Notes: a model not told the origin generated them from the sequence alone. DNA of 64,000 bases from Wurfbainia villosa (GCA_025175895.1 CM045988.1:91981137-92045136), one strand, 5' to 3'. Counted from the first letter of the stretch, positions 1-13,300 are shown. Numbers and translations are program-made.

Positions 1-375
1 GCTTGTAGAGGGGAGCCAACCGTGGTCGACTTTCGCTTGCGGAGGGAAAGGAGGCGGCTGTGGCCGGCCTTCACTATCCGAGAAGAGGAGGAAGCGGCGA
101 GAGGCAGAGAGATCGTGAGAAGAGAAGTCGGAAGGGGAAAAAAGAAACGGCGCGATTGGGAAATAAGGGAAACGGAAGGAATAAAAAGGGTTTTAATTAA
201 ACCCATTAATTCCTAGCAGATAGTCTAAACAGGCTTTACAAAAGCCTGTTCGCTTTATCCCCATGAAACATCCATAAATCTTCCGTTTAAATCCAGAAAA
301 ATTTCTAAAAATTCCTGAAAAATTCCATAGGGTATTCTATCAATTACCGAGGATTTTTTTTCCCGGTATTTTACA
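1..375 (-). repeat. 3' LTR of the gypsy element (inner 375 bp only)
   Basis: Positions 1-375 match 7693-8067 at a constant offset of 7692 with no gaps and three substitutions. The copy ends at 375 in ...TTTTACA, which on the minus strand is the canonical TG start of the LTR. The rest lies left of the window. Confidence 0.9.
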
Positions 376-390
376 TTCTCCCCCACTTAT
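376..390 (-). promoter_or_regulatory. Polypurine tract of the gypsy element
   Basis: The minus strand reads ATAAGTGGGGGAGAA directly before the LTR start TGTAAAATACC. This is the expected plus-strand DNA priming site, and it fixes both the orientation and the LTR boundary. Confidence 0.85.
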
Positions 391-477
391 AAAAATTTGG
401 TCCCCAAATTTCGTACTAACATGCAAAAATTTACTTCAAGCAAGTTTCCGAAAGGACCACATACCTCCCTTAAGTGA

Positions 478-1196
478 CCAGATGAGGGTATCTAGCTCGG
501 ATAGTACCTTCCAGCTTTCACGTAGCCTCCTCATCGGTAAGATGCTGTCCTCCAACTTTTACAAGTCGGATGATTTTGTTCTGCAACTGATGCTCCTTGC
601 GACCAAAAATCCGTACTGGAATCTCCTCATAGGTCGCATTAGACTGAGGTATAATCGGAACCTCTTTCAGAACATGGTCAAATCGCAGCACGTATTTCCT
701 TAGCATAGAAACATGAAATAAGTTACGAACACCCGCAAGTGTCGGAGGTAAAGCCAATCGATAAGCTACACCTCCATAATCCACGACACAAGATCTGAAT
801 AGATCCTCCAACGTTTGAATGTCATGCTCAGACAGTCCATCAGTCCGCGGATGAAATGTTGCACTAAGCTGAAGCTCTGTGCCCATAGTCTGGTGCAGAC
901 TCTATCAAAAATCGCGAGGTAAATCGCGAATCTCTATCGGATTTGGTACTTAAAAGTACCCCACGCAATCTGATAATCTTTCGGTAATATAACTCTACCG
1001 AATGATCCAACAAGTACGACCCACGAATAGAAAGGAAATGAGTTGATTTGGTCAGTCGATCCACACTCACCCAAATCGCATCATGTCCTTTACGGGTCCT
1101 GGACAATCCCGTAACGCAATCAATAGTGATATGCTCCCACTTCCATTTCGAAAGTGGAATTTTTCTGGAGCAATCTAACAGATTTCTAATGTTCAA
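478..1196 (-). pseudogene. Gypsy integrase core and C-terminal region, broken
   Basis: Two overlapping minus-strand frames (1196-864 and 886-518) carry the integrase core of a Ty3/gypsy pol protein: KWEHITIDCVTGL, GHDAIWVSVDRLTKSTHFL and the SDRDSRFTSRF block, then FHPRTDGLSEHDIQTLEDL. A frameshift separates the frames near 870. After SCVVDYGG the protein jumps straight to VAYRLALPP and NLFHVSMLRKYV, so roughly a hundred or more residues that normally lie between are deleted. The C-terminal tail, LVKVGGQHLTDEEAT followed by a stop where a Trp codon is expected, is the region found in Tekay/Del chromoviruses; a degenerate ARYPHL end remains downstream. It cannot make working integrase. Lineage assignment is from motif recognition only. 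Confidence 0.85.
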
Positions 1197-4100
1197 CCTT
1201 CACCTGCTGGTATAGTATATATCTAGCAACAAAGTATGCGGTATCTCTCTTCATACCATTCCACCAGTAAGCATTTCAACTCTCGATACATCTAAGTACC
1301 TCAAAGGTATGTAGCCCATCTCGAATGATGTGCTTTCTGTAGCAACTCTTTCTTAAATACTGCAACTCCGGAACCCACTATCCTTATCAGAGACGGGGAA
1401 AATTATCTTCTCAAAAGAGAAGTCCATCTGTCGTCCAAAAATTCCACTCCACCATGCATTCTGTAAGTGCATGGGAGGCTATAGCGATCAACTCTCGCAA
1501 ATTACAACTATTCGCATTCCAGCAACTCCATTGTAGCTACCTAGTAGCTTGTTAAATTCAATGAGCACTTCTGCTCCATACATCCACAAATCCAGATAAT
1601 GACTACTAAAGTCACGTCATGTATATGACAGCCCATTTCGTAGTTTCTTAACTGTCGTAAGCATAAGGTACGCCTCATTCAATTGCGACGGATCGCTCCG
1701 ATCCTCGAAACGATGCATCCGCGCGTGCAACCTCCTTTTATCCACTCCGGAAGGATTAACTAATACTTACGTAAAAGTTAACCGCCACCAAGGTCCTGTA
1801 AACTGGTTTCACTAGTTTTCGACTAAATAATTTCCATCATCACCTAAGTCAACCAAGTTCGTGGTATAGTAATGCTAAGACATTCTATCCACATCTACAG
1901 TACTAACCAAACCATGCAAGGAAAACCACCATCTATGGTGGTCGAGTGCGCAACTCCAACTACCACAATCAACAATGGCCAAGTTACGCAACTCCAACAA
2001 CTACAAAAAGATCCAATCGTGTTCAGGATACACGACTCTCAAGTCCAGTGACGACTAAATCGTTAATTAGTCTAACATCTTAGTCAAAACTCATAAAATT
2101 CATACTAAGTATGAAATTGTCGTCCTCCATACACCTGCATCCTGCTTACTCCAAGTTGATGATATATCAATCATCACAACGACAATTATAATCGTATGAC
2201 ATCATATCACTACAATATCAATCCTCTAGTCGTACCAACCTTAGAGTATACACAGGTGTCCTTTGCTGATATAAATATTTCATATATCCACAACAAGGAT
2301 ATTTACTTTCAACAACTATCGCATTCCATCATCGATAATCGATGCATAATTTCAAAGGTTCATCTCTCTTTTTATCAAAGAGTTCTGGATCCTTCTCAAG
2401 GAGAAATACCGGGATAGATAAATATCCCCTCCAACATCTCCTATAATCGCAACTCATGTTCTTCCAATTTATATAGTGTTTAACAACACTGATACTCACA
2501 AGACTATCACTCGGTCTGTGATCTTCGATATCAGACTATTTTCGCAATCATTTCGATCGTCTACTCCACTTGCCTATGCAAGGGCAAGCCTAGGAGTTCA
2601 TCTGAAACTACATCCGAACACTCTCAGATTATACGCACATCCGAGAGACATATCGTACCATACTTCCAACAATTTGACCATCCGTAAGGATATGTCTACA
2701 GTAAAAGTATGTCTATCAAAGTCTAAGGACATCCCTCGACTTCTTAATTATTGATCCACATCTCACCAGACGGTAGAGATACCACCGACCCATTAGTTCG
2801 ATGTATAGGACCTTTCTAATCCAACTAAGAATGTTCTAGACAAAGATACCCGTAAACTACAAGTATCTCTCAATATATTGACATTGAGGTAAACTAGAGT
2901 CATACTGAGCGATGAAATATCATCGATCCGATTCCAAAGGCTCCACGCAGTCTCGGCCTTTCTCCGAGGAGAATAAGATCAGATCCAACTGTCCACGACA
3001 AAACAGTCGCATTTCTGCGTCGAATGATCCAAGGATTTTTCCTAGATCATCTGATCCTATCACTTAAATCTACGAGCTACAACTGTAGAATACTGAATAA
3101 ATACGACCATCGTCGTATTCTTTCTCCTCTGTACTAAGCAAATCCACATCTGGAGGTAACTGTTTGTTGTTGTCTGCTGGGTCTTCTAAGATGTCTTCTG
3201 CTGATGCTGCTTCTGTGCTGATCTCTGCTGAAGGGGAGTATTACGGAACTTCAACCAAGCCTGAGGTAGTAGGTCATTCGTGAAATAACTCTCAATCTTC
3301 TGTCGATCTCTGCTGTCGAGACGGTGTATCATCTTCTCGGAATATCCCGGATAGTCTTCAACTGAGTCTTCAAAGTACACCTCCTCCTTTATCTTGGTTG
3401 CTCACCATATAGCAATTTGGCTGCTTAACGGATAATCACGGCGCATGTCTTTGTGGTAGTCGCGCACACAATTCCTTCGGAGTCTTTGTTCTGATTTTGC
3501 TGATATCCACAAGAACCTTCTGATGATCTTTGATTGGTCTTCTATAATCGGAAAGTAGCCCCAAGGCCTCTGACTCCGATCTTGCTCCTTTTGTCCAACA
3601 TTCGGAGACTTCTTACTCCAATATCTGACTTGCAATATCTGCTTATCGATCTTCATCTCCTAAACACTTATACGGAGTTATTCCTAAACTCCTGTCTCAA
3701 TCCAAAGTCTTCCAGCAGGATCTGATAGAAGATCCCGGCATCCTAATCCAACTATAAGCCAACAATCGTAGGTGACTTAAAATATCCATTCATCTTCTTG
3801 AGCTATTAGGCGGTCGTAACCTCTGCAAGTCTCACGACTCTACATAGTACACTAATTACTAACCGATTACCCTTTCTTGAAGCTCAAGAAGTTCTTATAA
3901 TGTGTCACTAAAAGTGACACGGGGAAATACACTCTTTCAACATCACTAATCCATGATCAAGTGATATATTATTTCTCGAAGATTATTTTTCTGCATTTAT
4001 CACCAAATACCGGCTTGATCCCGATAATGGTATGCAAACAACTCTTCTTTCTCGGTATAACATGAGTTAAGTACTCAAAAGTACTCTCAAAGTTATACAA

Positions 4101-4733
4101 ACTCAGTACGAACAACCCAGGGATAAAATCCCTATGAAACACTATAACCTAGCCTTCCGCTATCTGCATCAACAATAGTCTACAAATGCATTCATTACCC
4201 ACGGGTAATGATCCGACTAACGTGATTAGTGGAAATCTCTAAACGTAGTCTCGATTTTCATAATAAATGTGATGACTTGGCCTATTTTCCGACTGGTATC
4301 GGTCGGCTCTTAAAGGTAAATTACCTTCTCGACACGAGTTCAAGACTCACGGACTCAGCAGTGTCGTTCCATGGTCAACTCATACCACGGTTAGAACAAT
4401 AACCAACACACTACAGGTTATTCCCTGGTATAAGCATCTAAATGCATAGCCAACAAAACTAGGAGTATAAACACTAAGGTAACTCCAGTTGGTCGCCTCG
4501 GTGGACGACCCCTACTACAAGTCTGCACAGGTGTCATAACTCTATTTTATACACCTACTGATCAAGTTTAGATAAATATCTACTAAACCATAAGTTATTA
4601 GGAATTCTTACCTCGTGCTGCTTGGAGCTCAGGCCGCTGTCCATCTCATCTCAAAAAACAAAACAGAATAAATCGACTACCGAGAATACAAGACTCGACT
4701 CAAAAACAACATAATATGGCATCGCAGAACCTT
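1197..4733 (-). other. Degenerate interior of the gypsy element (no readable gag, protease or RT)
   Basis: About 3.5 kb between the integrase remnant and the primer site has no minus-strand frame longer than 84 codons. I find no convincing RT (YxDD) or zinc-knuckle motif. Short frames at 3186-3380 and 3402-3656 are unassigned and may be eroded gag. A palindromic motif near 1920-1965 (ACCATCTATGGTGGTCGAGTG) recurs in similar form in the LTR near 5905-5930. Confidence 0.5.
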
Positions 4734-4747
4734 GGGCTCTGATACCA
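4734..4747 (-). promoter_or_regulatory. Primer binding site (initiator Met tRNA type)
   Basis: The minus strand reads TGGTATCAGAGCCC, the usual plant initiator-Met tRNA primer site. It lies seven bases from the LTR end (TGTCACGCCCC on the plus strand at 4755), which supports the 5' LTR boundary. Confidence 0.85.
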
Positions 4748-4754
4748 CTAAAGT

Positions 4755-7700
4755 TGTCACGCCCCGAGAGCATGCCAACCGAAAATCAAAGCGGACGGCA
4801 CCTCCACATGCGTGGCAACATTTGGAGTTAATACAAGGCCCGTAGGCCCACAATAACAACAATATATATGTATAAAAACAAAACTACACAAGAACATGAA
4901 ACAACACGACACAATACAATCCCACAGAGTGCATACCGGTATGACTAACACCAGAACATAAAGAAGCCTCGTCAAAACCCGCACCAACATGTGCGTACAT
5001 CACATAACACAAATCCATAACGGAATACAAATGATAACACCAAAAATCCAGACTCTCGGAGTTAAGATGAGATGATGTCAGCCAGCGGTGCTCCAAGTCC
5101 ATCACGAAGTCGGCTACATTACAGGCGGCAAGAAACCCGAGTCTGCGGGGTGGTGAGTAAAACTTAATAGAAAACATGTATATATGTAATATCACATGTA
5201 TTTCGACAACATAATCTAGATGTACAACAGGTATATCAGCATAGTATATAAATACAAGCATATACCGTCTAACTGAATGAACAACATAAAATGCAGACAT
5301 ACCTGAAGTCTGCTACGATACTCTGATCCGACCTGAACATATATCCAACATATATATATAACAGGAAGAGTAATACCAACTCAAAATATACTCTAGCTAC
5401 AGGTCAAGGTATCTATGGTCTATCCAACATATATCAATATCTGACACAACTGTATAACATATGCAAGAAACATGCATGAATATGATGTCCATCCAAATGC
5501 AGCAAGCATAGTACAAACAAATGCAACATCACAATAATCATATATATATAGACTGTATCTATATATATATTAATCTCAACCATCCATATATATATATATA
5601 CATGCATATATGTATATATATATGGTAATATCGCGCCATCGATCTGACTATGCAAAGATGCATGGTCATGTCGGCACCCTAAAGCTACCACGACCCGGTG
5701 TGGCCTCGGTGGCTCGAGCATGACAACGTCCCAACTCAACACCAACCACTACTCGAGTGGCCGAGTGGGCGATGATCGAGTAGCATATAAGCGTAAAGAG
5801 CAAGCTACACGATGGGGGTCCCTGCTGTTGGTCACTCCGACAGTCACTACCCATGAGTGGTCGAGTACCACACACGCAGGACTACGGCACGTAAATCCAA
5901 CTACCACCGTCTATAGTGGTAGAGTGCGGCACCTCTATGCTCTGCCCTCACACCGGTTACTCCTCCTATGAGTAACCGTGGAGGCGAGATATTGGCGACC
6001 CTCTCAACCACAAGGAGACCTCGTCGCCCGTGCATGTAAATGCATGAATGCAATGTCTCACATACTGACGTCTACCACCATAGACTCTCTATCCTGTAGA
6101 GTCGTACCAATCTACTGCACTCTCATCCTGTAGAGTCGTACTCAACGATCATAATACTCTCTATCCCGTAGAGTCATACTAATCTACTCGACGCACTCTA
6201 CATCCTTAGAGAGTCGTGACTAATCTACTCGGACGCACTCTCATCGTAGAGTCGTACTCATCGATTATAACAAGCTAGGACCACCGGTCCGTAGCGATAC
6301 CCTAAGTATCATTCCTCTGACCATTTACACAACACATGTTCGGTGGTAACATATATCCTAAGGGTACTAGAACTAACCCTAGGTTAAAGTCATTATCTAC
6401 CTACGGATGACCTTTTTGCCCAATATACAATCAGGTTGTCATCCGGACTTTACTCTTTGCACTTAACTTAAACAAATTCTAAGTTACTTACATCACCTAT
6501 ATATACTCCTAATCATGATAAAATAAACATGATATCAACAATGGAGTTAATAGCCGATGGTAGAAGATCAAGCATACGATAAAAAGAACATGATCAAGGT
6601 AATATGAACACCTAACATGCTCATATCAATGACTAAATCTGAATGAAAAACAACTACCCGGACCAGGTAGGAAATTACCCACCTGTTTGTAGACACCAAT
6701 CGTCTTCATGTCCGCAAATACGCCTCGCATCAAAGTCCTGCAAGACAACATGAACTACTATCAGGTTCTATTATACAACGAGTGATCCAATCAAATGCTA
6801 CATGACTTTGTATCCCGATCAACTAGATTGATCTAGTTATCCACTTAACATAATCAAGCCTTCACATCTATCCTCATTCAATTAACTGCAAATCAATTCA
6901 CTCCCAATTATCAAGCACAATATCCTATAACCAAATCACTACAAGCAAACTATGTCGCAGCTTAGTAACATAATAGAATCGTAGATCAAAACAACTTTAC
7001 CTCCAACTTGAACCACCTGTCCAAATCCACACTGCTATCAACAACCCTTGACTCATTCTCAGCCGAGCAACCTCTGATCACATCATCCAGCTAGCTCCAC
7101 AAACCACAACTAACCAACGTTGTTGTATCAGTGATCCAAGGATCTGAGTTGTGGCGGTCGACCCTGCTGCTCGCGGTGCAGAGTCAGCCGGAAGCTTCGG
7201 CACAACGACAATCACAATAGGGCAACAATCCACAATAGACAGAAAGGATAAGGGCACCGTGAGATTTACCAGCGATTTCAACTCCACCGGCACCTCTCCT
7301 CCCCCAATTGCTCTGTCTGCCGCAACAGCTCCACCTCGGGTTGGAACGCCCAACCACAGTGACGCTGTGGACGATCTGTACGCGGGAGAAACAACTAGTT
7401 GTGAGGTAGAGATCGACTGAAATCAACCAAGAATCGTGCCCTTACCTTGCTCCGGCGACAACCGTGAAAGCCTCCAATCGAACCACTGCCGAAACCACCT
7501 CCCTGCCCTAGCAACTCTGCCGACGCGAATCTCCTCCTATCCCCTATTCCTCGGAGCAAATCCACGCTCCATACCACTTGCTCCGGCAACGATCGGGAAG
7601 AACAACCCCTCGATCGAGCGTCGCCTGCGATCTTCCCCACGCACTCGCGCCGCCGCGCGTGCCCATGGGCACTGTAAGGGTGGCCGGCCGTCGCTTGTAG

Positions 7701-8067
7701 AGGGGAGCCAACCGTGGTCGACTTTCGCTTGCGGAGGGAAAGGAGGCGGCTGTGGCCGGCCTTCACTATCCGAGAAGAGGAGGAAGCGGCGAGAGGCAGA
7801 GAGATCGTGAGAAGAGAAGTCGGAAGGGGAAAAAAGAAACGGCGCGATTGGGAAATAAGGGAAACAGAAGGAATAAAAAGGGTTTTAATTAAACCCATTA
7901 ATTCCTAGCAGATAGTCTAAACAGGCTTTACAAAAGCATGTTCGCTTTATCCCCATGAAACATCCATAAACCTTCCGTTTAAATCCAGAAAAATTTCTAA
8001 AAATTCCTGAAAAATTCCATAGGGTATTCTATCAATTACCGAGGATTTTTTTTCCCGGTATTTTACA
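4755..8067 (-). repeat. 5' LTR of the gypsy element, 3,313 bp
   Basis: The LTR starts TGTCACGCCCC next to the primer site and ends ...TTTTACA at 8067, in both cases the TG...CA ends of an LTR. It holds a palindromic AT-rich block (5540-5625), a tandem repeat (6083-6262) and a GC-rich part (7080-7830) containing several chance frames on both strands. I do not call any of those frames a gene. Confidence 0.85.
6083..6262. repeat. Tandem repeat inside the gypsy LTR
   Basis: Five imperfect units of about 36-42 bp repeat the core ACTCTC-ATCCTGTAGAGTCGTAC, most followed by CAATCTACT or similar. Each unit contains the short inverted pair ACTCT/AGAGT and could form a small hairpin. Confidence 0.75.
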
Positions 8068-8254
8068 GGCCGCCACCCCAACAGGGGGCGTCAACACCCG
8101 AGAGACAATGCCAATGTCGATTCGATAATTCACCATCAGACCCGACGGTGGATCGCCAGATTGTATGAGAAAGAGGGGAGAGCGAGCATACCCGAGCGAC
8201 GACAACAAGCAAGATGATTGTGAGAAGGGAAAGGGGAGAAATTATATGAGAATT

Positions 8255-8870
8255 CGACGAAGAAAAATTTTCATTGCAAATATCTTCATAAAATTGCAAC
8301 GAAAGATAAAATTCGTTGCATATTTGGCGATAAATTTCAAATTCATTACAAATTTAGCGACGAATTTTATATTCGTTGCAGAACTTGTGGCGAATTTGAA
8401 ATTCGTCATAATTTCTGTAATGAAAGATACAATTCATCGTTGATGTAGAGATCAATATGAAATTCGTTGCAAACTTTACGAAATTTTTCCACCACAAAAT
8501 TTATCAAAAACTTTGCCACGAATTTTAGATTTGTCAATTTTGTGACGAATTCTGGATTCGTTGCAAATTCTATGATGAATTCTTATTTCGTCATAAAAAT
8601 TTATAATGATTTTAATTTTCATCGCTAATTTAGTGACGAAAGTTAAATTCATTGCAAATTTAACGATAATATTTATGATAAAATTTAGTTTGTTGTAAAT
8701 TTGATATTAAATATATATTTTGTTGCTAATTTTACGATAAAATTTCTTTTTTACAAATTACGTTACTAATTTACAACGATTTAATAATTCGTCGTCAGAT
8801 TCGTTGCAGATTTAAAATAAATTATTCTCATTGTTAAAATTTATCGCTATTTTAATATATTTTTGTGAAG
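8255..8870. repeat. Degenerate palindromic array (GCGACGAATTT / AATTCGTTGC type)
   Basis: About 600 bp outside the gypsy element is built from diverged units around GACGAATTT...AATTCGTTGCAAATTT, occurring in both orientations at roughly 35-50 bp spacing (for example 8296-8330, 8355-8405, 8458-8475, 8530-8570, 8633-8660). Such arrays occur in subterminal regions of some plant DNA transposons, but I see no terminal repeats or transposase here, so the origin is unresolved. Confidence 0.6.
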
Positions 8871-10302
8871 AATTGCTAGTTAAATTAACAATTGGAAAAA
8901 AAAAATAATAGCATATAACATTTTAAAATTATTATCATACCATTTTTTATCTGCTGAGAGTGGTTGATAGTAACAACAACTAAATTGATATTTCACTCTT
9001 TAGATGTGGAATCTAGATAATTATAAACTGTGTAACAAGATTTAAGAAATACAGCGATACTTTATATTATATTATATGCATCGAAGGTGCACTTAAAGAG
9101 CTTATTTATAAATAAATTAAATTGAATAAAATTAATTAATCCTAAACACTTTTAAATTTAAGTTGGAATTAATGGTCTCAGTTGCAAAAGAATAATTATA
9201 TCCTTAAATTTGTTTTCGTATTGTTTGAAGATTCTAATATGAAGTTTGAATTAATTTGTAGTATCATAGCTAAACAAAACTAAATTTCATTCATCTTATA
9301 AAGTTAAATAAATTGACCTTCTAAGGTTGATATATTGAAAATTTTAAAAGAAAATTAATCAACGATATTTTAACAATAAATCTTATGCAACGTACATATT
9401 TATGACTCTTTTTGTTTAACTGAGTATGTTTATGACTTTTTTGTTTAAACGAGTAGAATCAAAGAGAAAAAACTAGTTTTACTATCCATTTGATCTTTTA
9501 AATATTGAAGTTTTCTTTTCCTTTATTTTTATTGGATTTAGATGAGATTAAATGAAACAAAAGTAGTTACAATTGAATTCCTTTTCTCTTCTCTTTCTTT
9601 CATGTAATTAATTAAAAGAAACCGATAAATTAATTTTTTTTTATTTATTTATTTCTTCTCCAATATTAGTCACTAAACTCACATGATAAATTTGCATTTG
9701 AAAGGACTTATGTGTTATATCATATTTGGCAGGGGTGCAATGGAAAGGATATTAATGCCATAAGACTAAAGGACTAATTAAATATTTTTTGCAAGTAAAT
9801 GCATAAATGGAAAGGTCCTCAAGGTCGAGGCAAAATGTTGAATTGCACAATGGCTGAATGGCATGATGCTACATGATTGTGCTTGTGCTTGCGCTTGCTG
9901 CGGTACCTCTACTTCATCAACGTCGCCCCTCCACTACTTCTGCTCGAACGACTTCTCCTCTCTTCCGACAGAGAAATTATTGTGGCCCTCCGACCATCTC
10001 ATGGTTTGCTCTCTCTTTGCCATTGCTAACCCGCAAGAAGAGGCAGGGGATGAAGACGAATGACGTTAGCACTGGCATTTGGCTTTTGGATGTGGAGTAG
10101 GATGTTTGGAGGTAACTTGGGCTCTTGTTCTTGTGATAAAAATTTGATTTTTGCAGCTAATGAGTACTAGGTGTATTTTGGAAGGTTGCGGAGTGCTAAA
10201 ATAAGCGAAAAGCTGGGGGTTTTTGAAGCGTCTGCTGTCGCCACTATACTTTCATGGTTCACTGTGAAGACAAATGCTAGATACAATCAATTTGCTGCTG
10301 AG
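8871..10302 (+). other. AT-rich spacer, promoter and 5' leader of the kinase gene
   Basis: No gene is seen between the palindromic array and the kinase start codon. From about 9840 the base composition becomes gene-like and short ATG frames occur (9863-10063 and 9873-10100). These probably lie in the 5' leader or promoter. A 45-nt GT...AG interval at about 10112-10156 is too short for a usual plant intron, so I do not claim a leader intron. Confidence 0.45.
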
Positions 10303-13300
10303 ATGGACTCTAATAACAGGTCCCTGGATCCCAAGTGGCTTATTGATCCCAAGTTGCTCTTTGTCGGCTCAAAGATTGGGGAGGGTGCCTATGCTAGAGT
10401 CTATGCGGGAAAGTTAGTTTCTTTGTTCTAAACTAATTGTTCATGGCGTCCTTGAAATCTTCTAGAGCACTTTCTTGTGTATCTCCACTTTTTTCTGTTT
10501 TATGATGGGTGCTTGGCTGTTGTTGGCTGCAGGTACGAGAATCAAGATGTTGCTGTTAAGATTTTGCACAATGGATACAACCCTGAGGAAATGGCGAAGA
10601 AAGAGGCAATGTTCATGAGGGAGGTGGCTGCACTAGTACAAGTTCAGCATAATAATCTCGTTAAGGTTCATTCTGTCGATGTTTATCTACTTCCAATTTT
10701 TTCCTTTTCCTTCATTGGATATTTGGATTGCGGGTTATATTGGTTGATCATGGTGTTTGGCATTTGATTTCATGCCAATTGCAGTTTGTTGGAGCTTTGA
10801 AGGAGCCTGCGATGGTAGTGGTTACAGAGCTTCTGGGTGGGGGATCTCTGCGAAAATACCTGAGAAACCTGAGGCCAAGGAGCTTGGAGCCTGTTGTTGC
10901 AGTTGGCTTTGCAGTAGATATAGCTCAGGCCATGGAGTGCCTGCATTCTCATGGAATAATTCACCATGATCTGAAGCCTGGTACTACATTGGATGATTTC
11001 TTAGTGATATACATGCTGTTGTATCTTTATCGATTTGATTCTTGCTGTCACTGCTTGTTATTTCTGTACATTATCTCGAATTTTACATTCACTAATTATC
11101 TGAAGCTTGTTAGTGCTTGATCGTTGCATATGGCCATTTCACAAAAATTGTATCATTACTTTCTATTTAGGTATTTAGGTTTGGCCAATCACGAATCCAT
11201 ACCCATTTATATCATCTTATTGGAACTATAGTCAAGTTGGTTTGGATGGATGTTTGATAGCTATTTTACTATTCATTTTTTATTTTTTTCAGGAAAAACA
11301 CATGACTAAAACATATTGAAACAGATGTACATGCGGGCGTTGATACAGGAATACTTGTTTCACCACTAATAATGGTTTAGTTATATTAGAATGTCTTGTC
11401 CTTAGTAATATGTCCCTTTGGCGTTGAAACAATGCTGATTAGCGGCACATATTTCAGGTTTTGTTTGCTGAATTTGGAATACTGCTCAATACTGCAATGA
11501 ATCTGAAACAATTTATTTAAAGGAAAGAAATGTCAGAATTTTGAACTCTCACATCAATCAATTGAAAACAAAACCATAGAACATAGATCAACTGAAAACA
11601 AAACCATAGATCCACACTCCATGTGGAAATTGAACTACACCTTCAGAGGCAAATGTCACTGAATGATACATGGATAAACATACCTGATTTTATCAAGGCC
11701 TACATCCACAAAGACAAGGAGATAAATTGGTCAATGCCTACATCTACAAGGACTAGGATATAATTTTCCAAAGGAGATTACAAAAAATTACAAGGTTTTT
11801 GAGTACTCACCACCTATTGTTCATCATCTACACATCAGATCGACTACAAAAGAAAGAGCCTTTTTTATGATATGCAGTGTTCCAGCTCAGTTTCAGATTT
11901 TCAGTCAACAAGAAAACCTTAGCAAAGAATACATCTAAGCTACATGATGATTCTAAACTGAGATGGATATTTTATTTTTAGGAAACATTAGAGTTTTCTT
12001 TAATAAAACTTTCCAAATAAATGTGGGCAAGACATGAGGTCACACTAAGGTTACTCCTGTGTAACCTTGGAGATCATGAAGTGCATCGTGAATTTATTAT
12101 CATAAAAGGTATCCATAAAATCACAGACATTTATGTTCTTTCTATTTGCTATTTCAAAATTGGACATCATTAATACGATCAATGATTTCTTGTAGTATGT
12201 TATACTCCTGTCATGTCTATTTATGCCATCGCACAACATTGAAAAAATACAAAACTACCTTTTTAGTGACTAATTTATATGATGGAAATTTATTTCAACT
12301 TTTCAATCTAAGACATGAAAAATAGTCATTTTTAAAAAATTTATTTGATATAGGGTGATTGGATGTGTCATTATATCACCTTTTGCTTTGCATTTTTGTT
12401 TGTAATGTGTACAATATCATATTATCTTTTACTTTCATATACATTGTTTTATCTCTGACCTCATATTATAGCTAGATGAATAAAAAGAGGGCCAAATTTG
12501 ATCAAGGATGATTGGGGGGTTAGTTAAGCTCAGCCGAGTTGAATGAACCTTGGTTTGAAGTTGTTGATTTACTTTGCCCAAGGGGATGCAGTTCGGACTG
12601 AAGTGGTTGAGTTTGCCACAGAAGTAACTGGGACAAGATGAACAGGTTAGTCTAAGGTGAGACTCATTAGAATACAAAAAATGTGGAACTGCCACATTAG
12701 AGGGCTCCCACCATTGCCCCTGCCATGGAGGAGGGTTCATCAGGATCCCAGTTGGCAAGTGCAAAGGAAGGGGGTCCTCGATAGCTCAAGGCGATGAATT
12801 CCCTGGGAATTTACCTCTGCCCACTACGGATAAATCCCTTTGTACTTTCCAACTGGGTCAGTCCAGGGAGCTAACTCATTAGAATTACAAGTTTGATCAC
12901 CATGTAGAGTTGGGGTTGAAGCAGATTTGTACAAGTCAAGAAGTAGCATTTGGGGTAGCTTAATCAGAGTAGAGCTCCTTCTTTGCCTTTTTGTTCTTTG
13001 CTAAAGTTGCTGAAGGGCGCTAAAATCTTTTGAGTGTTATGAAGAATTGCCAAAAAAAATCTAAGGAAGCTTTGGGAAAAAATTGCTATGAGAAGCTACT
13101 CAAATGATTTAAGAGCTCCCTTTAATAGGACATTGGGAATGAGCACCTCCAATACCCTTCAACACGTCTCATATCTTATTTGGCCCTGGTCGTTTGCTTA
13201 ATCTGTGCTCACATTGTGGCCCTTTGGGTACCCATGGGTCCCATCCAACAACGTTCAAATTAGTGGGTGTTTTTACATATACTACCCATTTATACTTAGC

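Larger units (their letters stand above)
1..8067 (-). mobile_element. Ty3/gypsy retrotransposon (Tekay/Del chromovirus type), defective, truncated by window edge
   Basis: The element reads on the minus strand. In plus-strand order it shows the end of the 3' LTR (1-375), a polypurine tract complement (376-390), integrase remnants (478-1196), a 3.5 kb interior without long frames, a primer binding site complement (4734-4747) and a complete 5' LTR (4755-8067). The integrase core and its C-terminal tail resemble Tekay/Del chromoviruses. LTRs over 3 kb are usual in that lineage. The 375 bp shared by both LTRs align without gaps and differ at only three positions (176/7868, 254/7946 and about 282/7974), so insertion looks recent. 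The interior is nonetheless disrupted, which suggests it moved in trans. The left target site lies outside the window, so target duplication cannot be tested. Confidence 0.85.

Noticed and set aside
4884..5745. Minus-strand frames 4884-5300 and 5434-5745 in the gypsy LTR
   Set aside because: Low-complexity Tyr/Ile/His-rich translations of TATATA-rich LTR sequence; no domain.
7395..7898. 167-codon minus-strand frame and overlapping plus-strand frames (22-216, 7436-7810, 7714-7908)
   Set aside because: All lie in the GC-rich part of the gypsy LTR; frames overlap on both strands and match no family, so they are composition artefacts.
9863..10100. Two short ATG frames before the kinase start
   Set aside because: They overlap in different frames, are Cys/Ser-rich without known similarity, and fit a 5' leader or promoter better than a gene.
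12435..12764. 109-codon minus-strand frame in the kinase intron
   Set aside because: No recognisable domain, no splice context, and not supported by neighbouring sequence.
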